Part shown: in pieces, positions 18,131 to 26,790 of the stretch
How positions within the stretch are numbered: position 1 is the first letter of the stretch
Layout of the letters: every line of letters begins with the position of its first letter
NCBI GenBank assembly: GCA_029266475.1
Contig: JAQSWU010000018.1
Coordinates: 1-38,412 of the forward strand
DNA length: 38,412 bases
Direction of reading: 5' to 3'
Source of the DNA: Rickettsiaceae bacterium
GTDB taxonomy: Bacteria > Pseudomonadota > Alphaproteobacteria > Rickettsiales > Rickettsiaceae
Notes under the pieces: generated by a model
Database searches by the model: none
Told to the model about the DNA's origin: nothing
Seen by the model: only the letters and a program-made list of their open reading frames with translations
Program-made: the position numbers and the translations under genes

Positions 18131-18442
18131 ATGAATAATAAATTTAGTTATGATTCAGAGAATTATGAGCTGAAAGCGCTTAGTGGCGGCTATTTTCGAA
18201 TACAGTATTCGGACAAGACGATAGGTTATATAAAAGAAGCTAATATTCAGCGAGGGAAGGATAATAAGCTTACAACTTCCTATGGACAGCTAATAGTTCC
18301 AGAGATCACTATACCAGGTAGTATATCTATGGAAACTTTGGATATTACTGAATTTGGAGAAGTACGTGGTTATGACGCAAGTGAAGGTAGGGTGGCATAT
18401 TTAGGTTCAATAATATTTTATACAGATGATTTGATTGGGTAA
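18131..18442 (+). CDS. Stand-alone FlgG/FlgF-like core domain protein
   Basis: 103 residues, starting 12 bases after flgF with AAGGGG 6 bases before the ATG. It aligns without large gaps to the middle of FlgG: SGGYFRIQYSDKTIGYIKEAN with the GPGYFAVILPNGQPGYTRNGS region, NKLTTSYGQL with GNLATSDGYV, ETLDITEFGEV with VKITSDGRV, and YLGSIIFYT with EIGRINVYT. The N- and C-terminal D0 helices, needed for polymerisation in rod proteins, are absent altogether, and there is no room for them in the flanking DNA. The reading frame is intact with its own ribosome site. It may be a degenerate flgG duplicate or a functional cap-, chaperone- or decoy-like subunit; no such named family is known to me. Confidence 0.75.
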   Translation: MNNKFSYDSENYELKALSGGYFRIQYSDKTIGYIKEANIQRGKDNKLTTSYGQLIVPEITIPGSISMETLDITEFGEVRGYDASEGRVAYLGSIIFYTDDLIG

Positions 18443-18467
18443 AAGTAAAATATTTTATAACCTAAAG

Positions 18468-18485
18468 TTGGCATGAAAATTGCAT
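18468..18485 (+). promoter_or_regulatory. Sigma-54 promoter upstream of flgG
   Basis: TTGGCATG-AAAA-TTGCAT matches the RpoN consensus (TTGGCACG-N4-TTGCA) at all but one position. The invariant GG (18470-18471) and GC (18482-18483) are 10 bases apart as required. The expected start is about 12 bases after the GC, near 18494, leaving a short leader before the flgG ATG at 18534. It lies in the 91-base gap after the core-domain gene, so it would drive flgG-flgA-flgH apart from flgF. In Caulobacter many late flagellar genes use sigma-54. Confidence 0.75.
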
Positions 18486-18533
18486 ATATTTTCGCTAACA
18501 GAAGTATTTAAATAACTTTAACTGGAGAGAAAA

Positions 18534-19331
18534 ATGTCTATAGCTTTATATACAGCCGCGACAGGAATGTCTGTTGCTCAGACTGATATAGATGTTAAAG
18601 CACATAATATTGCTAACTTAAGGACTACTGGGTTTAAAAAATTTAGAGTTGAGACAAGTGACCTTAGCTATCAGACTCTTAGAAGAGCAGGGGTTGCGGA
18701 AGCAGCTGATGTTGGAATGCGTCCTGTAGGCGTGCATGTTGGTATGGGTGCAAAAGTAACAGGAGTTTATAGGATATTAACTCCTGGTAATTTAGAAAAT
18801 ACTTCTAATCCTTTTGATGTAGCGATTGAAGGTCCAGGTTACTTTGCAGTTATTTTACCCAATGGTCAACCAGGATACACTAGAAACGGTTCTTTTAAAG
18901 TTAACCAAGATGGTAATCTTGCAACTTCAGATGGTTATGTTTTAGCCACCAACGTGCCAATCGGAATGACCCCAGGTCATCTTGTAAAGATCACTTCTGA
19001 TGGTAGAGTTACTGCTACAAATCCTGACGATAGATCAATTGAACAGGAAATAGGACGAATAAATGTCTATACCTTTATAAATGAGCAAGGTCTAGAGCCG
19101 ATAGTTTCAAACTTCTTAGCGGCTACTAATGCTTCAGGGGAAGCTATAGAGCGAGTCCCTGGAGTTGATGGCGCAGGTACTCTCAAACAACATAACAAGG
19201 AGGAGTCTAATGTTGACCCAACGTCAGAATTAACCTCATTAATTATGGCGCAGCGCGCTTACGAGCTTAATTCTAAAGTAGTTAAAACGGCTGATGAAGT
19301 CATGAAATCAGTTACTGATCTTAGACCATAA
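18534..19331 (+). CDS. flgG: Flagellar distal rod protein FlgG
   Basis: 265 residues, usual length. N-terminal D0 ALYTAATGMSVAQTDIDVKAHNIANLRTTGFKKF, the FlgG-typical stretch with TGVYRILTPGNLENTSNPFDVAIEG, the core GYFAVILPNGQPGYTRNGSF and the C-terminal D0 ESNVDPTSELTSLIMAQRAYELNSKVVKTADEVM are all conserved. FlgG builds the distal rod that crosses the peptidoglycan to the L/P rings. It has a good ribosome site GGAGAG (18524-18529) and a sigma-54 promoter upstream. Followed by flgA and flgH, the usual order. Confidence 0.97.
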   Translation: MSIALYTAATGMSVAQTDIDVKAHNIANLRTTGFKKFRVETSDLSYQTLRRAGVAEAADVGMRPVGVHVGMGAKVTGVYRILTPGNLENTSNPFDVAIEGPGYFAVILPNGQPGYTRNGSFKVNQDGNLATSDGYVLATNVPIGMTPGHLVKITSDGRVTATNPDDRSIEQEIGRINVYTFINEQGLEPIVSNFLAATNASGEAIERVPGVDGAGTLKQHNKEESNVDPTSELTSLIMAQRAYELNSKVVKTADEVMKSVTDLRP

Positions 19332-19348
19332 TTGGGGTAAATGAACCG

Positions 19349-20029
19349 ATGGCAATAATTAGATTTTTAAGTGTCTTTCTACTTACAATAAACTTAGCAA
19401 ATGCGGAAGATAGCGAATTAATGTTGGTTAAAGAAGCTCTCAAAAGTAGCCTAAGTAGCAAGGTAAATAAAATTGATGTAGAGTATGATTATCTTAATAA
19501 TCAAATAGGCCAAACTGCAACTCCGTCTTTTGTAAGAGTAACTAGAGTGGTACAAAAGCATGGTACTTTTAATGCAAGAATATATTATATTGATAATACC
19601 GCAAAAGAAATATCTGGTCGATACCGGGCTTATACAGAAGTACCTATGGTTAAAAGATATATAAAAAGAGGGGAAGTTGTATCTGAGGAAGATTTAGGCC
19701 GAAGTACTGTGGATATCACACGAAGTGAGCACAACGTTATAAGCAATACGGAGCAAGTAGTAGGCCTGCAAGCAAGGCACGACCTTCAACCAGGCTACAC
19801 GCTCAAAATAAGTGATTTAAGCCGCCCTACATTGATAAGAGAGAATGATGAAGTGACCATCTTATACAAAGCAAGTTCGATTGAGGTTAAAGCAACAGGA
19901 TTAGCCCTTAAGGCAGGTGGACTTGGTGAAGCTATAAAAGTTAAAAATGAGCGAAGTAATAAGGTTATTACAGGTGTTATAGTCGGTAGGGGTGTAGTCC
20001 AGGTAAAAAGGAATCATAATGAAAGTTAA
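19349..20029 (+). CDS. flgA: Flagellar P-ring assembly chaperone FlgA
   Basis: 226 residues with a signal peptide (IIRFLSVFLLTINLANA, cleaved about residue 19). An SAF-type domain covers VPMVKRYIKRGEVVSEEDL and QARHDLQPGYTLKISDLSRPTLIRENDEVTILYKASSIEVKATGLALKAGGLGEAIKVKN in sequence, ending in ITGVIVGRGVVQV, the classic FlgA C-terminus. FlgA is periplasmic and assists FlgI assembly into the P ring. The ATG is 17 bases after the flgG stop, with GGGG about 11 bases upstream. Its end overlaps flgH by 11 bases. Confidence 0.93.
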   Translation: MAIIRFLSVFLLTINLANAEDSELMLVKEALKSSLSSKVNKIDVEYDYLNNQIGQTATPSFVRVTRVVQKHGTFNARIYYIDNTAKEISGRYRAYTEVPMVKRYIKRGEVVSEEDLGRSTVDITRSEHNVISNTEQVVGLQARHDLQPGYTLKISDLSRPTLIRENDEVTILYKASSIEVKATGLALKAGGLGEAIKVKNERSNKVITGVIVGRGVVQVKRNHNES

Positions 20030-20771
20030 AATTATATTAGTTAGCGTTGCTACATTATTAGCTTTATCCGGTTGTACAAATACTATGGAGAAACTGAGTA
20101 GGATAGGTGAAACACCAAGGCTTGCTGAGATAGAATTACCAGTCAATGATGATTTTGAAGAAGATACAGAACTAACTTTAAAGCAGCAGGCTCAATTGCA
20201 GCATGCAAGACGTACTAACTCATTGTGGCAGCCAGGTACTACAACCTTTTTGAAGGATAATAGGACATGGCATGTTGGTGATATCGTTAAAGTGATTGTC
20301 GAAATTAAAGATAGTGCGCAGCTTGATAATAGCTCTGCTCATTCAAGAAATGGAAGAGAATCTTTAGGATTTCCAAATGTATTTGGCCAGGAGAAAAAAA
20401 TAGCTACAGCACTAGCTCGTGGAGGTGACCCAGAAAATTTTCTTGGATTAAATGGAAGTAGATCGCATGAAGGCAAAGGTAACATTTCAAGAAAAGAAGA
20501 TATTAAAGCAGAAATTGCTGCAACTGTCACTCAAGTATTACCTAATGGTAACCTAGTGCTTAGAGGCCATCAAGAGGTAAGGGTTAATTATGAGCTTAGA
20601 GAAGTTAAAATTTCTGGTATTGCACGCCCTAAAGATATAGGTATCAATAATTCAATAAGCTCTAACCAAATAGCAGAAGCTCGCATCTCTTACGGTGGAA
20701 GAGGGCAAGTTAGCGATGTCCAGCAACCAAGGATGGGGCATCAGGTTATTGATATAATTTCTCCGTTCTAA
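20019..20771 (+). CDS. flgH: Flagellar L-ring lipoprotein FlgH
   Basis: 250 residues with a lipoprotein signal peptide; lipobox LSGC ends at C19. Conserved blocks: NSLWQPGTTTFLKDNRTWHVGDIVKVIVEIKDSAQLDNSS in order, IAATVTQVLPNGNLVLRGHQEVRVNYELREVKISGIARPKDI, and the C-terminal ARISYGGRGQVSDVQQPRMGHQVIDIISPF. It forms the outer-membrane L ring. The start has GGA 7 bases upstream and lies within the 3' end of flgA. Last gene of the flg block; flgI is not adjacent. Confidence 0.96.
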   Translation: MKVKIILVSVATLLALSGCTNTMEKLSRIGETPRLAEIELPVNDDFEEDTELTLKQQAQLQHARRTNSLWQPGTTTFLKDNRTWHVGDIVKVIVEIKDSAQLDNSSAHSRNGRESLGFPNVFGQEKKIATALARGGDPENFLGLNGSRSHEGKGNISRKEDIKAEIAATVTQVLPNGNLVLRGHQEVRVNYELREVKISGIARPKDIGINNSISSNQIAEARISYGGRGQVSDVQQPRMGHQVIDIISPF

Positions 20772-20852
20772 TAACAAAGCATTAGAAAAAACTTATTTTA
20801 TTTTCATAAAATTGTTATATATTGTAGCTCTATTAACAGAATATGGTTTTTT

Positions 20853-21617
20853 ATGAAAAGAAAGCTTCCTCCTTCTAAAGAGATAGTTTTAGAGACCAGG
20901 CTAGAAGCCATTAATGATCCTTATCAACAGCTGCAAAATATTGTTAAAAGTTCAGATGATGTAGCGATAAAAAAAATTCTTAAGGCTTATACCGGTCGCA
21001 AAAGGCTGGAAAATACTATCAAACTGGGTATTAGTTGTGAGAAGGATTGGACGGATTATGGCACGATTATACATTTTATTGCAAAATATGGATCCCCACA
21101 GGCAATTAAAGTCCTTTTAGAAGAATTTCCTCTAAAAAAACAGCTTAATACTAAAAGCTTATACGGATTTACGCCTTTGATGTATGCAGCTTATTTTAAT
21201 AGCCCAGAAGTAATGAGGTTATTGATAAATAATGATGATGTGTCCTCGCTCAATGCTGTCAAAGACCTAAGTTTTAGAAATAATACATTTAATAAAATTG
21301 AACTTAACACTAAAACTCCATGGTTTAAAAAAAAGTCGGGCAGTTCTAGTTTTCGAGACTCTTTAAAGCAGAAAATTTTAGCAAAAAATGAAAATGCTGT
21401 ACAAAGTAAGTCCTTATTAGGATTAACTAGTGATGAAACTACTAAATTATTCTGTAAATTCGTTGAGAAAGATCTGTCAAAGCCTATCAATCATACTATA
21501 TTTGGTGCTGATATAACCAATAATCATACTGAAAAATATGAAACTATACAATATGATCATAGAGATTTAATAGGGGATGCGCAAAAGCAGATAGATTACA
21601 TATATATTTCTGATTAA
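20853..21617 (+). CDS. Ankyrin-repeat protein (two weak repeats)
   Basis: 254 residues. One convincing ankyrin repeat lies at about 108-136 (YGFTPLMYAAYFNSPEVMRLLINND) with a degenerate one before it (GTIIHFIAKYGSPQAIKVLLEEF, 70-93). The C-terminal half is Lys/Asn/Ser-rich and unrecognised. No signal peptide or membrane segment. First of three ankyrin genes downstream of flgH; 81 bases separate it from flgH. Ankyrin proteins of Rickettsiales are often type IV-secreted effectors that act in the host cell, which is an inference here. The tail could carry such a signal, but nothing definite is seen. Confidence 0.75.
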   Translation: MKRKLPPSKEIVLETRLEAINDPYQQLQNIVKSSDDVAIKKILKAYTGRKRLENTIKLGISCEKDWTDYGTIIHFIAKYGSPQAIKVLLEEFPLKKQLNTKSLYGFTPLMYAAYFNSPEVMRLLINNDDVSSLNAVKDLSFRNNTFNKIELNTKTPWFKKKSGSSSFRDSLKQKILAKNENAVQSKSLLGLTSDETTKLFCKFVEKDLSKPINHTIFGADITNNHTEKYETIQYDHRDLIGDAQKQIDYIYISD

Positions 21618-21643
21618 TAATAAATTTATATAGTCTTTAAATA

Positions 21644-22354
21644 GTGTTAAAAAAAATAATAACGTACGGTTTAGATTTCCTTTTCCCTCCAGCATGCATA
21701 TCATGTCGAGAGATAATGCTTGATGATAATATGTTATGTAGTTCATGCTGGAGTAAGTATAGCTTTATAACAAAACCTTATTGTATTTGCTGCGGATTTC
21801 CATTTAGTTTTGAGATAGAAGGGCAGCTGCTTTGTGGGAAATGTATTAAATCTCCACCTTATTTTGACAAAGCAAGATATCTCTTCAAATATAACCAAGA
21901 TAGTAAAAAGCTCATCCACGCTTTAAAATATAATGATCAAACCCATCTAGCAAAAATCTTTGCAAAGTTACAAAATAATATCTATAGCTCTGAAATCTTG
22001 CAATATGATTTAATAATACCCGTACCAATGCATTGGCTGAAGCGAATGTTCCGTATGTATAACCAAGCTTCTTTGCTTGCAAAGGAATTAGGGCGCCTAA
22101 CAAATATATCTGTAAGTTATGATAACTTAGTTAAATACCGTTGGACCAAGGCTCAATCAACTCTTAAGAAAGATGCAAGGCAAAAAAACTTACAAGGTAG
22201 TTTTACAGTTAGAGAACCAACATTGCTTAAAGGGAAAAAAGTCATTTTAATAGATGACGTACTTACAACAGGAGCTACAGTTAAAGAATGCTCAAAACTC
22301 CTTAAAAAAAATGGGGTAAAAGATATAATGGTGCTTACGATAGCAGCAACGTAA
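21644..22354 (+). CDS. comF: ComF family phosphoribosyltransferase-like protein
   Basis: 236 residues from a GTG start; the first residues MLKKIITYGLDFLFPPACISC match the conserved family beginning, so the GTG is preferred. A double zinc-ribbon region has Cys pairs CISC (18, 21), CSSC (32, 35), CICC (47-50) and CGKC (64, 67). The phosphoribosyltransferase half ends with the PRPP-binding loop VILIDDVLTTGATV (200-213). ComF takes part in DNA uptake by competent cells in some bacteria, and is widespread with unclear roles. It sits between two ankyrin genes, 26 bases after the first. Confidence 0.92.
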   Translation: MLKKIITYGLDFLFPPACISCREIMLDDNMLCSSCWSKYSFITKPYCICCGFPFSFEIEGQLLCGKCIKSPPYFDKARYLFKYNQDSKKLIHALKYNDQTHLAKIFAKLQNNIYSSEILQYDLIIPVPMHWLKRMFRMYNQASLLAKELGRLTNISVSYDNLVKYRWTKAQSTLKKDARQKNLQGSFTVREPTLLKGKKVILIDDVLTTGATVKECSKLLKKNGVKDIMVLTIAAT

Positions 22355-22489
22355 GTAACGAATACGCCTTTTCTTTGATTTCTTTATGTCCCATTAGCGA
22401 ACCGATAATTATAAACTTTACTTTACTTTTTCTTATTAAAATTGTATAAAGATCCTTTAATTATTTTACAATGAATATTGAAAGGAAAT

Positions 22490-23767
22490 ATGCTATCCAA
22501 TGAGCAAAAGTTATTTAAAGCAATAGGTAAGAAAGATCCTAAAAAAGTAAAGTATTTGATTAAACAAAGTGTTGATGTAAATTTTACTGACGAGTATCAA
22601 TCCACACCTCTTCATTTGGCAACATATGTTGGGAATGAAAAGATTGTAAAGCATTTACTAAAAGCTGGTGCGCAGCTAAATAGTGTTGACGCACTTAGGA
22701 ATACACCTTTGCATGTCGCTGTTCTTAGAAAAAATAATAATTTAGTTAAGCTTCTTTTAGAGAACGGAGCGGACGTGAATATACCTAATGGTTCAAGTGA
22801 TACGGCACTTCATTTAGCAGTCAAAGGTACTACGAAAATACTCGGGTTATTCGAAAATCCCATAAATAAAAGCTACAAGATAGCAAAAACTTTACTAGAA
22901 TTTGGGGCTAGTGTCGATGTTGTAGATGGTGCTAGTAAAACTCCCTTGTTATATGCTGCGGAGAAAGGAAATTATAAACTTATTGATTTACTAGTACAGC
23001 ATGGCGCAGAGTTTTTTGGGAATTTTAGCGATAATCAAGATTTGATTGATTCTGTGCTTGAGAGGCCGGCGGGGGTAAGCTGGTTAAAAGATATTGGTAT
23101 GAATTATTATAAATACTCAAACCAAGTAACAAATCTATATGACCTAATCCTATACAGATCATTGATTTATTTAGAGCATGATAGGAGTAAAAAGGCGAAA
23201 GAATTAGCAAATTATTTAACTCAATATAGAATACCTGAAATAGATAAACTTCCAGAAGTTTTAGAGAGTATTACAAAGAATGTTGATGATTACAAGATAC
23301 TAAAAGCTATAGTTGGAAATCTAATAAAACTGACTAAAGAGTTAAATTTGATAGGCTCAACTGATATTTTATATAATTTAAAGCCTCAATTAAAGCCTGC
23401 GCTTAAGGAAGCAAGAGGAAATTTAAAACCACTTGAAGAAGAAACGGCTGAGCGGAAGGTTTACTTCCTACAAAATTGGCAAGATAAGCTTGCTTTTACT
23501 AAATCGCCAAAACACTATCCTGATGGAATAGAAGAGTTGGATTTACCCTACAACAAGGATGAAGAAGATACTTTCCCTCTAATGGATCTTCCCCTTGAAA
23601 TGAGAGAAAAAATTGGGGAATATGTATATTATAACCTCAAGAATAATCACTATTTAGAAAATGGACACGGTCTTGTAGCAGGTAAAATTATAGAAGATAT
23701 TGAGTTTTTTAAAAATGCTTTGGAAGAGTGGGATTCTATTTTAACAGGTGAAGACAACCAAGATTAG
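22490..23767 (+). CDS. Ankyrin-repeat protein with C-terminal F-box/PRANC-like motif
   Basis: 425 residues from ATG 22490, with AAAGGA five bases upstream; a TTG at 22478 in frame is less likely. Five ankyrin repeats lie in the first 190 residues (STPLHLATYVGNEKIVKHLLKAGA is typical). A helical middle follows, then at 365-379 MDLPLEMREKIGEYV and an acidic tail. The LPLEMREKI.EY pattern resembles the first helix of F-box domains and the poxvirus PRANC motif; ankyrin plus C-terminal F-box proteins are known as host SCF ubiquitin-ligase effectors in poxviruses and Orientia. The effector role is inferred. No signal peptide. Ends at an AT-rich hairpin (23771-23805). Confidence 0.85.
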   Translation: MLSNEQKLFKAIGKKDPKKVKYLIKQSVDVNFTDEYQSTPLHLATYVGNEKIVKHLLKAGAQLNSVDALRNTPLHVAVLRKNNNLVKLLLENGADVNIPNGSSDTALHLAVKGTTKILGLFENPINKSYKIAKTLLEFGASVDVVDGASKTPLLYAAEKGNYKLIDLLVQHGAEFFGNFSDNQDLIDSVLERPAGVSWLKDIGMNYYKYSNQVTNLYDLILYRSLIYLEHDRSKKAKELANYLTQYRIPEIDKLPEVLESITKNVDDYKILKAIVGNLIKLTKELNLIGSTDILYNLKPQLKPALKEARGNLKPLEEETAERKVYFLQNWQDKLAFTKSPKHYPDGIEELDLPYNKDEEDTFPLMDLPLEMREKIGEYVYYNLKNNHYLENGHGLVAGKIIEDIEFFKNALEEWDSILTGEDNQD

Positions 23768-23770
23768 CTT

Positions 23771-23805
23771 AATAATTTTCTAAAGAAATCATAAGGAAAA
23801 TTATT
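23771..23805. terminator. AT-rich hairpin after ankyrin gene
   Basis: 10-bp stem AATAATTTTC (23771-23780) / GAAAATTATT (23796-23805), loop 15 bases, 3 bases after the stop of the 425-residue ankyrin gene. Weak, as the stem is almost all A/T. Confidence 0.4.
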
Positions 23806-23899
23806 CTGTTATATAGATAATAAGCACTAAAACTTTTCTAGTAAATTGAGTAAAATTTTTGTATAAAGTGTTTATAAATTAACTAAAGAGAAATTCGTT

Positions 23900-24553
23900 A
23901 TGAGGTCTAAAAAATCTATAGACGCTTTTAAAAAAGAGGAGGTTAGAGAGGTTATTTATTCAGAAAAGTCATTTGTACAGCATTCTCTAATGATGAGGAT
24001 GCCGACATTGATTAGAGCAGTATTAGAAGGTGATGTTGAAAAAGTCAAGAATTTAATTAGTGATGGGGCTGACTTGGATAAGACTTATAACGTTGAAGGA
24101 TCACCCCTTCATAGAGCTGTAGGCGAAGAAAATTTAGAGATTATTAAGTTATTGCTGCAAGCTGGAGCTAACGCAAATATCACTAATAAATACCATGAAA
24201 CACCTCTCCATTTAGCATCATTAAAAGGTAATGCCCAAATCGTCGAAATCCTTCTCGAGTATAACGCTTTAGCATATGTTGTTAATAATTATAATCAAAC
24301 ACCTCTGCATTTCGCGGCTTTGGTAGGTAATCTAGAAATAGTGGAGTTGTTACTAGATGCAGGCGCTCCCTTAGATGCTTTAAATGACAATCATCAGACA
24401 GCAAGAGATCTGGCTTCACTGAGTGGTTATAGAGTTGTTGCAGAAGTTTTGGACCATTGTGAAGAAGGTCAGACTGCTCTATTAGGTGATTATTGTTTAG
24501 AGAATCTAACGAATTTAACAATAAGTCTAGGAGAGATTGTAGAAAATAATTAA
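23900..24553 (+). CDS. Ankyrin-repeat protein, 217 residues
   Basis: About four to five ankyrin repeats (residues 34-180), the best being EGSPLHRAVGEENLEIIKLL, HETPLHLASLKGNAQIVEIL and NQTPLHFAALVGNLEIVELL, capped by a weaker TARDLASLSGYRVVAEVLD unit. Basic N-terminus (MRSKKSIDAFKKEEVREV), short acidic C-terminus. No signal peptide or other domain. Third of the ankyrin group; its spacing (132 bases) suggests an own promoter. Convergent with sucD across a shared hairpin. As with its neighbours, host-directed action is possible but unproven. Confidence 0.88.
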   Translation: MRSKKSIDAFKKEEVREVIYSEKSFVQHSLMMRMPTLIRAVLEGDVEKVKNLISDGADLDKTYNVEGSPLHRAVGEENLEIIKLLLQAGANANITNKYHETPLHLASLKGNAQIVEILLEYNALAYVVNNYNQTPLHFAALVGNLEIVELLLDAGAPLDALNDNHQTARDLASLSGYRVVAEVLDHCEEGQTALLGDYCLENLTNLTISLGEIVENN

Positions 24554-24563
24554 AGTTAAATAT

Positions 24564-24594
24564 GTTAATAGGGCTCTTGAAAAGCCCTATTAAC
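24564..24594. terminator. Bidirectional terminator between ankyrin gene and sucD
   Basis: 12-bp perfect stem GTTAATAGGGCT (24564-24575) / AGCCCTATTAAC (24583-24594) with a 7-base loop. It begins 11 bases after the ankyrin stop and abuts the sucD stop on the other strand. The GC core is flanked by A/T at the stem base. Confidence 0.75.
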
Positions 24595-25467
24595 TTACCT
24601 TATAAGTTTATATAATGTTTTACCAAGTTCAGCTGGAGACTTCGAAATAACAACGCCAGCAGCTTCTAGGGCAGCAAATTTTTCTTCAGCACTTCCAGAG
24701 CTTCCTGAAACAATTGCACCAGCATGACCCATGCGGCGACCTTTTGGCGCTGTAGAACCTGCAATAAAGCCAACCACAGGCTTCTTAATTTTTGATTGTC
24801 TCAAAAACTCTGCCGCTTCTTCCTCCGCGCTACCACCAATTTCTCCAATCATGATAATTGCTTCAGTCTCCGCATCATTTAAAAAAAGCTCAAGTGCATC
24901 GATGAAGTTAGTTCCGTTTACCGGATCTCCGCCAATACCAATACATGTTGATTGACCAAGGCCAACTGAAGTAGTTTGAGCAACTGCTTCGTAGGTTAAA
25001 GTTCCGGATCTAGATACAATACCAATGGTACCTTTTTTATGAATATGGCCTGGCATGATTCCGATTTTACATTCCTCAGGAGTAATTACGCCCGGGCAAT
25101 TTGGACCAACAAGCCTTGTTTTAGAGCCTGATAATGCTCTTTTGACTTTAACCATATCAAGGACTGGTATACCTTCGGTAATGCAAATTACCAGTGGAAT
25201 CTCTGCATCAATTGCTTCTAAAATTGAATCCGCAGCAAATGGCGGCGGAACATAGATAACGGATGCATTAGCACCAGTTTTGGCAACAGCCTCATGGGCA
25301 GTATTGAATACTGGAAGATTTAAGTGCGTCTGACCGCCTTTGCCAGGAGTTACGCCCCCAACCATTTTTGTGCCGTACGCGATAGCTTGCTCAGAGTGGA
25401 AAGTACCTTGCGCACCTGTAAAACCCTGACATATTACTTTTGTATTTTTATTAACTAAAACTGCCAT
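24595..25467 (-). CDS. sucD: Succinyl-CoA synthetase alpha subunit
   Basis: 290 residues, normal length. CoA-binding Rossmann part ([19 protein letters not shown]), [30 protein letters not shown], and the active-site histidine H248 in [13 protein letters not shown], which is phosphorylated during catalysis. With SucC it converts succinyl-CoA to succinate while making ATP or GTP, in the TCA cycle. It lies 26 bases after sucC in one operon and ends at a strong terminator. Confidence 0.98.
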   Translation of the reverse strand: MAVLVNKNTKVICQGFTGAQGTFHSEQAIAYGTKMVGGVTPGKGGQTHLNLPVFNTAHEAVAKTGANASVIYVPPPFAADSILEAIDAEIPLVICITEGIPVLDMVKVKRALSGSKTRLVGPNCPGVITPEECKIGIMPGHIHKKGTIGIVSRSGTLTYEAVAQTTSVGLGQSTCIGIGGDPVNGTNFIDALELFLNDAETEAIIMIGEIGGSAEEEAAEFLRQSKIKKPVVGFIAGSTAPKGRRMGHAGAIVSGSSGSAEEKFAALEAAGVVISKSPAELGKTLYKLIR

Positions 25468-25493
25468 ATATATATTCCTTAAATTAGCCTAAA

Positions 25494-26651
25494 TTATAAT
25501 GTTTTGACAACTTTTTCTGCAGCGTCAGCAAGATCGTTAGCTGAAATAATAGCAAGACCTGAATTATCAAGCAGCTTTTTACCTAACTCTACATTGGTTC
25601 CTGCAAGCCTTACCACCAAAGGAATACTAAGTCCTACTTCTTTAGCGGCCGCAATAATACCTTCAGCAATGATGTCGCATTTCATGATGCCACCAAAAAT
25701 ATTAACTAAAATCGCTTTTACATTTTTATCAGATAAAATTATTTTAAAAGCTTCAGTAACTTTTTCTTTATTAGCACCACCGCCAACATCTAAAAAGTTT
25801 GCAGGCTCTCCTCCATAAAGTTTAATAATATCCATTGTAGACATGGCAAGACCAGCGCCATTTACTAGGCACCCGATGTTTCCATCCATTTTTACATAGC
25901 TAAGACCTAAGCTTACTGCTTTAACTTCTAAAGGATTTTCTTCTGTCTCATCGCGCATTTCTTGTATTTCTTTATGGCGATAAAGAGCATTGTCATCAAA
26001 GTTCATCTTTGCATCAAGCGCTAAAAGCTTATTATCCGGAGTAAGTACTAATGGATTAATTTCTATCTGGCTTGCATCTGTACCGATAAAGGCATTATAA
26101 GTTGCTTCAACCACTTGTAGCATTTGCTTCTGCAAATCACCTTCGAAACCAAAAGCGAAAGCAATTTTTCTGCCATGGAAAGGCTGCAGGCCTGAAGCTG
26201 GGTCAACAGAAAACTTAATAATTTTTTCTGGGTGTTTAGCTGCCACTTCTTCAATATCTACGCCGCCTTCAGTAGATGCCATGAATGTTATCCTACTTGT
26301 AGCACGGTCAAGTATAGCGCTAAAATAATATTCTTTTTTAATATCGCAGCCGGATTCTACATATATGCGGCTAACTTTCTGCCCTTCTGGTCCTGTTTGG
26401 TGGGTGATTAAATTCATACCCCACATTTTATTTGCAGCATCTATTGCGTCTTGCTTAGTTTTGCAGACTTTGACACCTCCGGCCTTACCTCTGCCACCAG
26501 CATGGATTTGAGCTTTAACAACATATAAAGGTGCTTCAAAGTTATTTATCGCATTTGCGATATCAGATTGGTTTAAAATAACAATGCCGTGTGAAGTAGG
26601 CATGCCAAATTTTTTAAGCGATTGCTTGGCTTGATACTCATGTATATTCAT
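25494..26651 (-). CDS. sucC: Succinyl-CoA synthetase beta subunit
   Basis: 385 residues. ATP-grasp N-terminal domain starting [16 protein letters not shown], with [16 protein letters not shown], and the C-terminal ligase domain with [34 protein letters not shown] and [10 protein letters not shown]. Forms the enzyme with SucD. The ATG has AAGGAT about 5 bases upstream. ccmE ends 139 bases upstream on the same strand; whether they share a transcript is not clear. Confidence 0.98.
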   Translation of the reverse strand: MNIHEYQAKQSLKKFGMPTSHGIVILNQSDIANAINNFEAPLYVVKAQIHAGGRGKAGGVKVCKTKQDAIDAANKMWGMNLITHQTGPEGQKVSRIYVESGCDIKKEYYFSAILDRATSRITFMASTEGGVDIEEVAAKHPEKIIKFSVDPASGLQPFHGRKIAFAFGFEGDLQKQMLQVVEATYNAFIGTDASQIEINPLVLTPDNKLLALDAKMNFDDNALYRHKEIQEMRDETEENPLEVKAVSLGLSYVKMDGNIGCLVNGAGLAMSTMDIIKLYGGEPANFLDVGGGANKEKVTEAFKIILSDKNVKAILVNIFGGIMKCDIIAEGIIAAAKEVGLSIPLVVRLAGTNVELGKKLLDNSGLAIISANDLADAAEKVVKTL

Positions 26652-26790
26652 TATAGATCCTTATATAAATTTCTAGTAAAATTAAAATATAAAAAATTAC
26701 TGTAACATGCAATCCTTAAAAAAGCGTTTATAAAATTGCGTTGCAACAATTATTTTTCCTGGTTGTGAATTAATTACTATATAAATAAGT

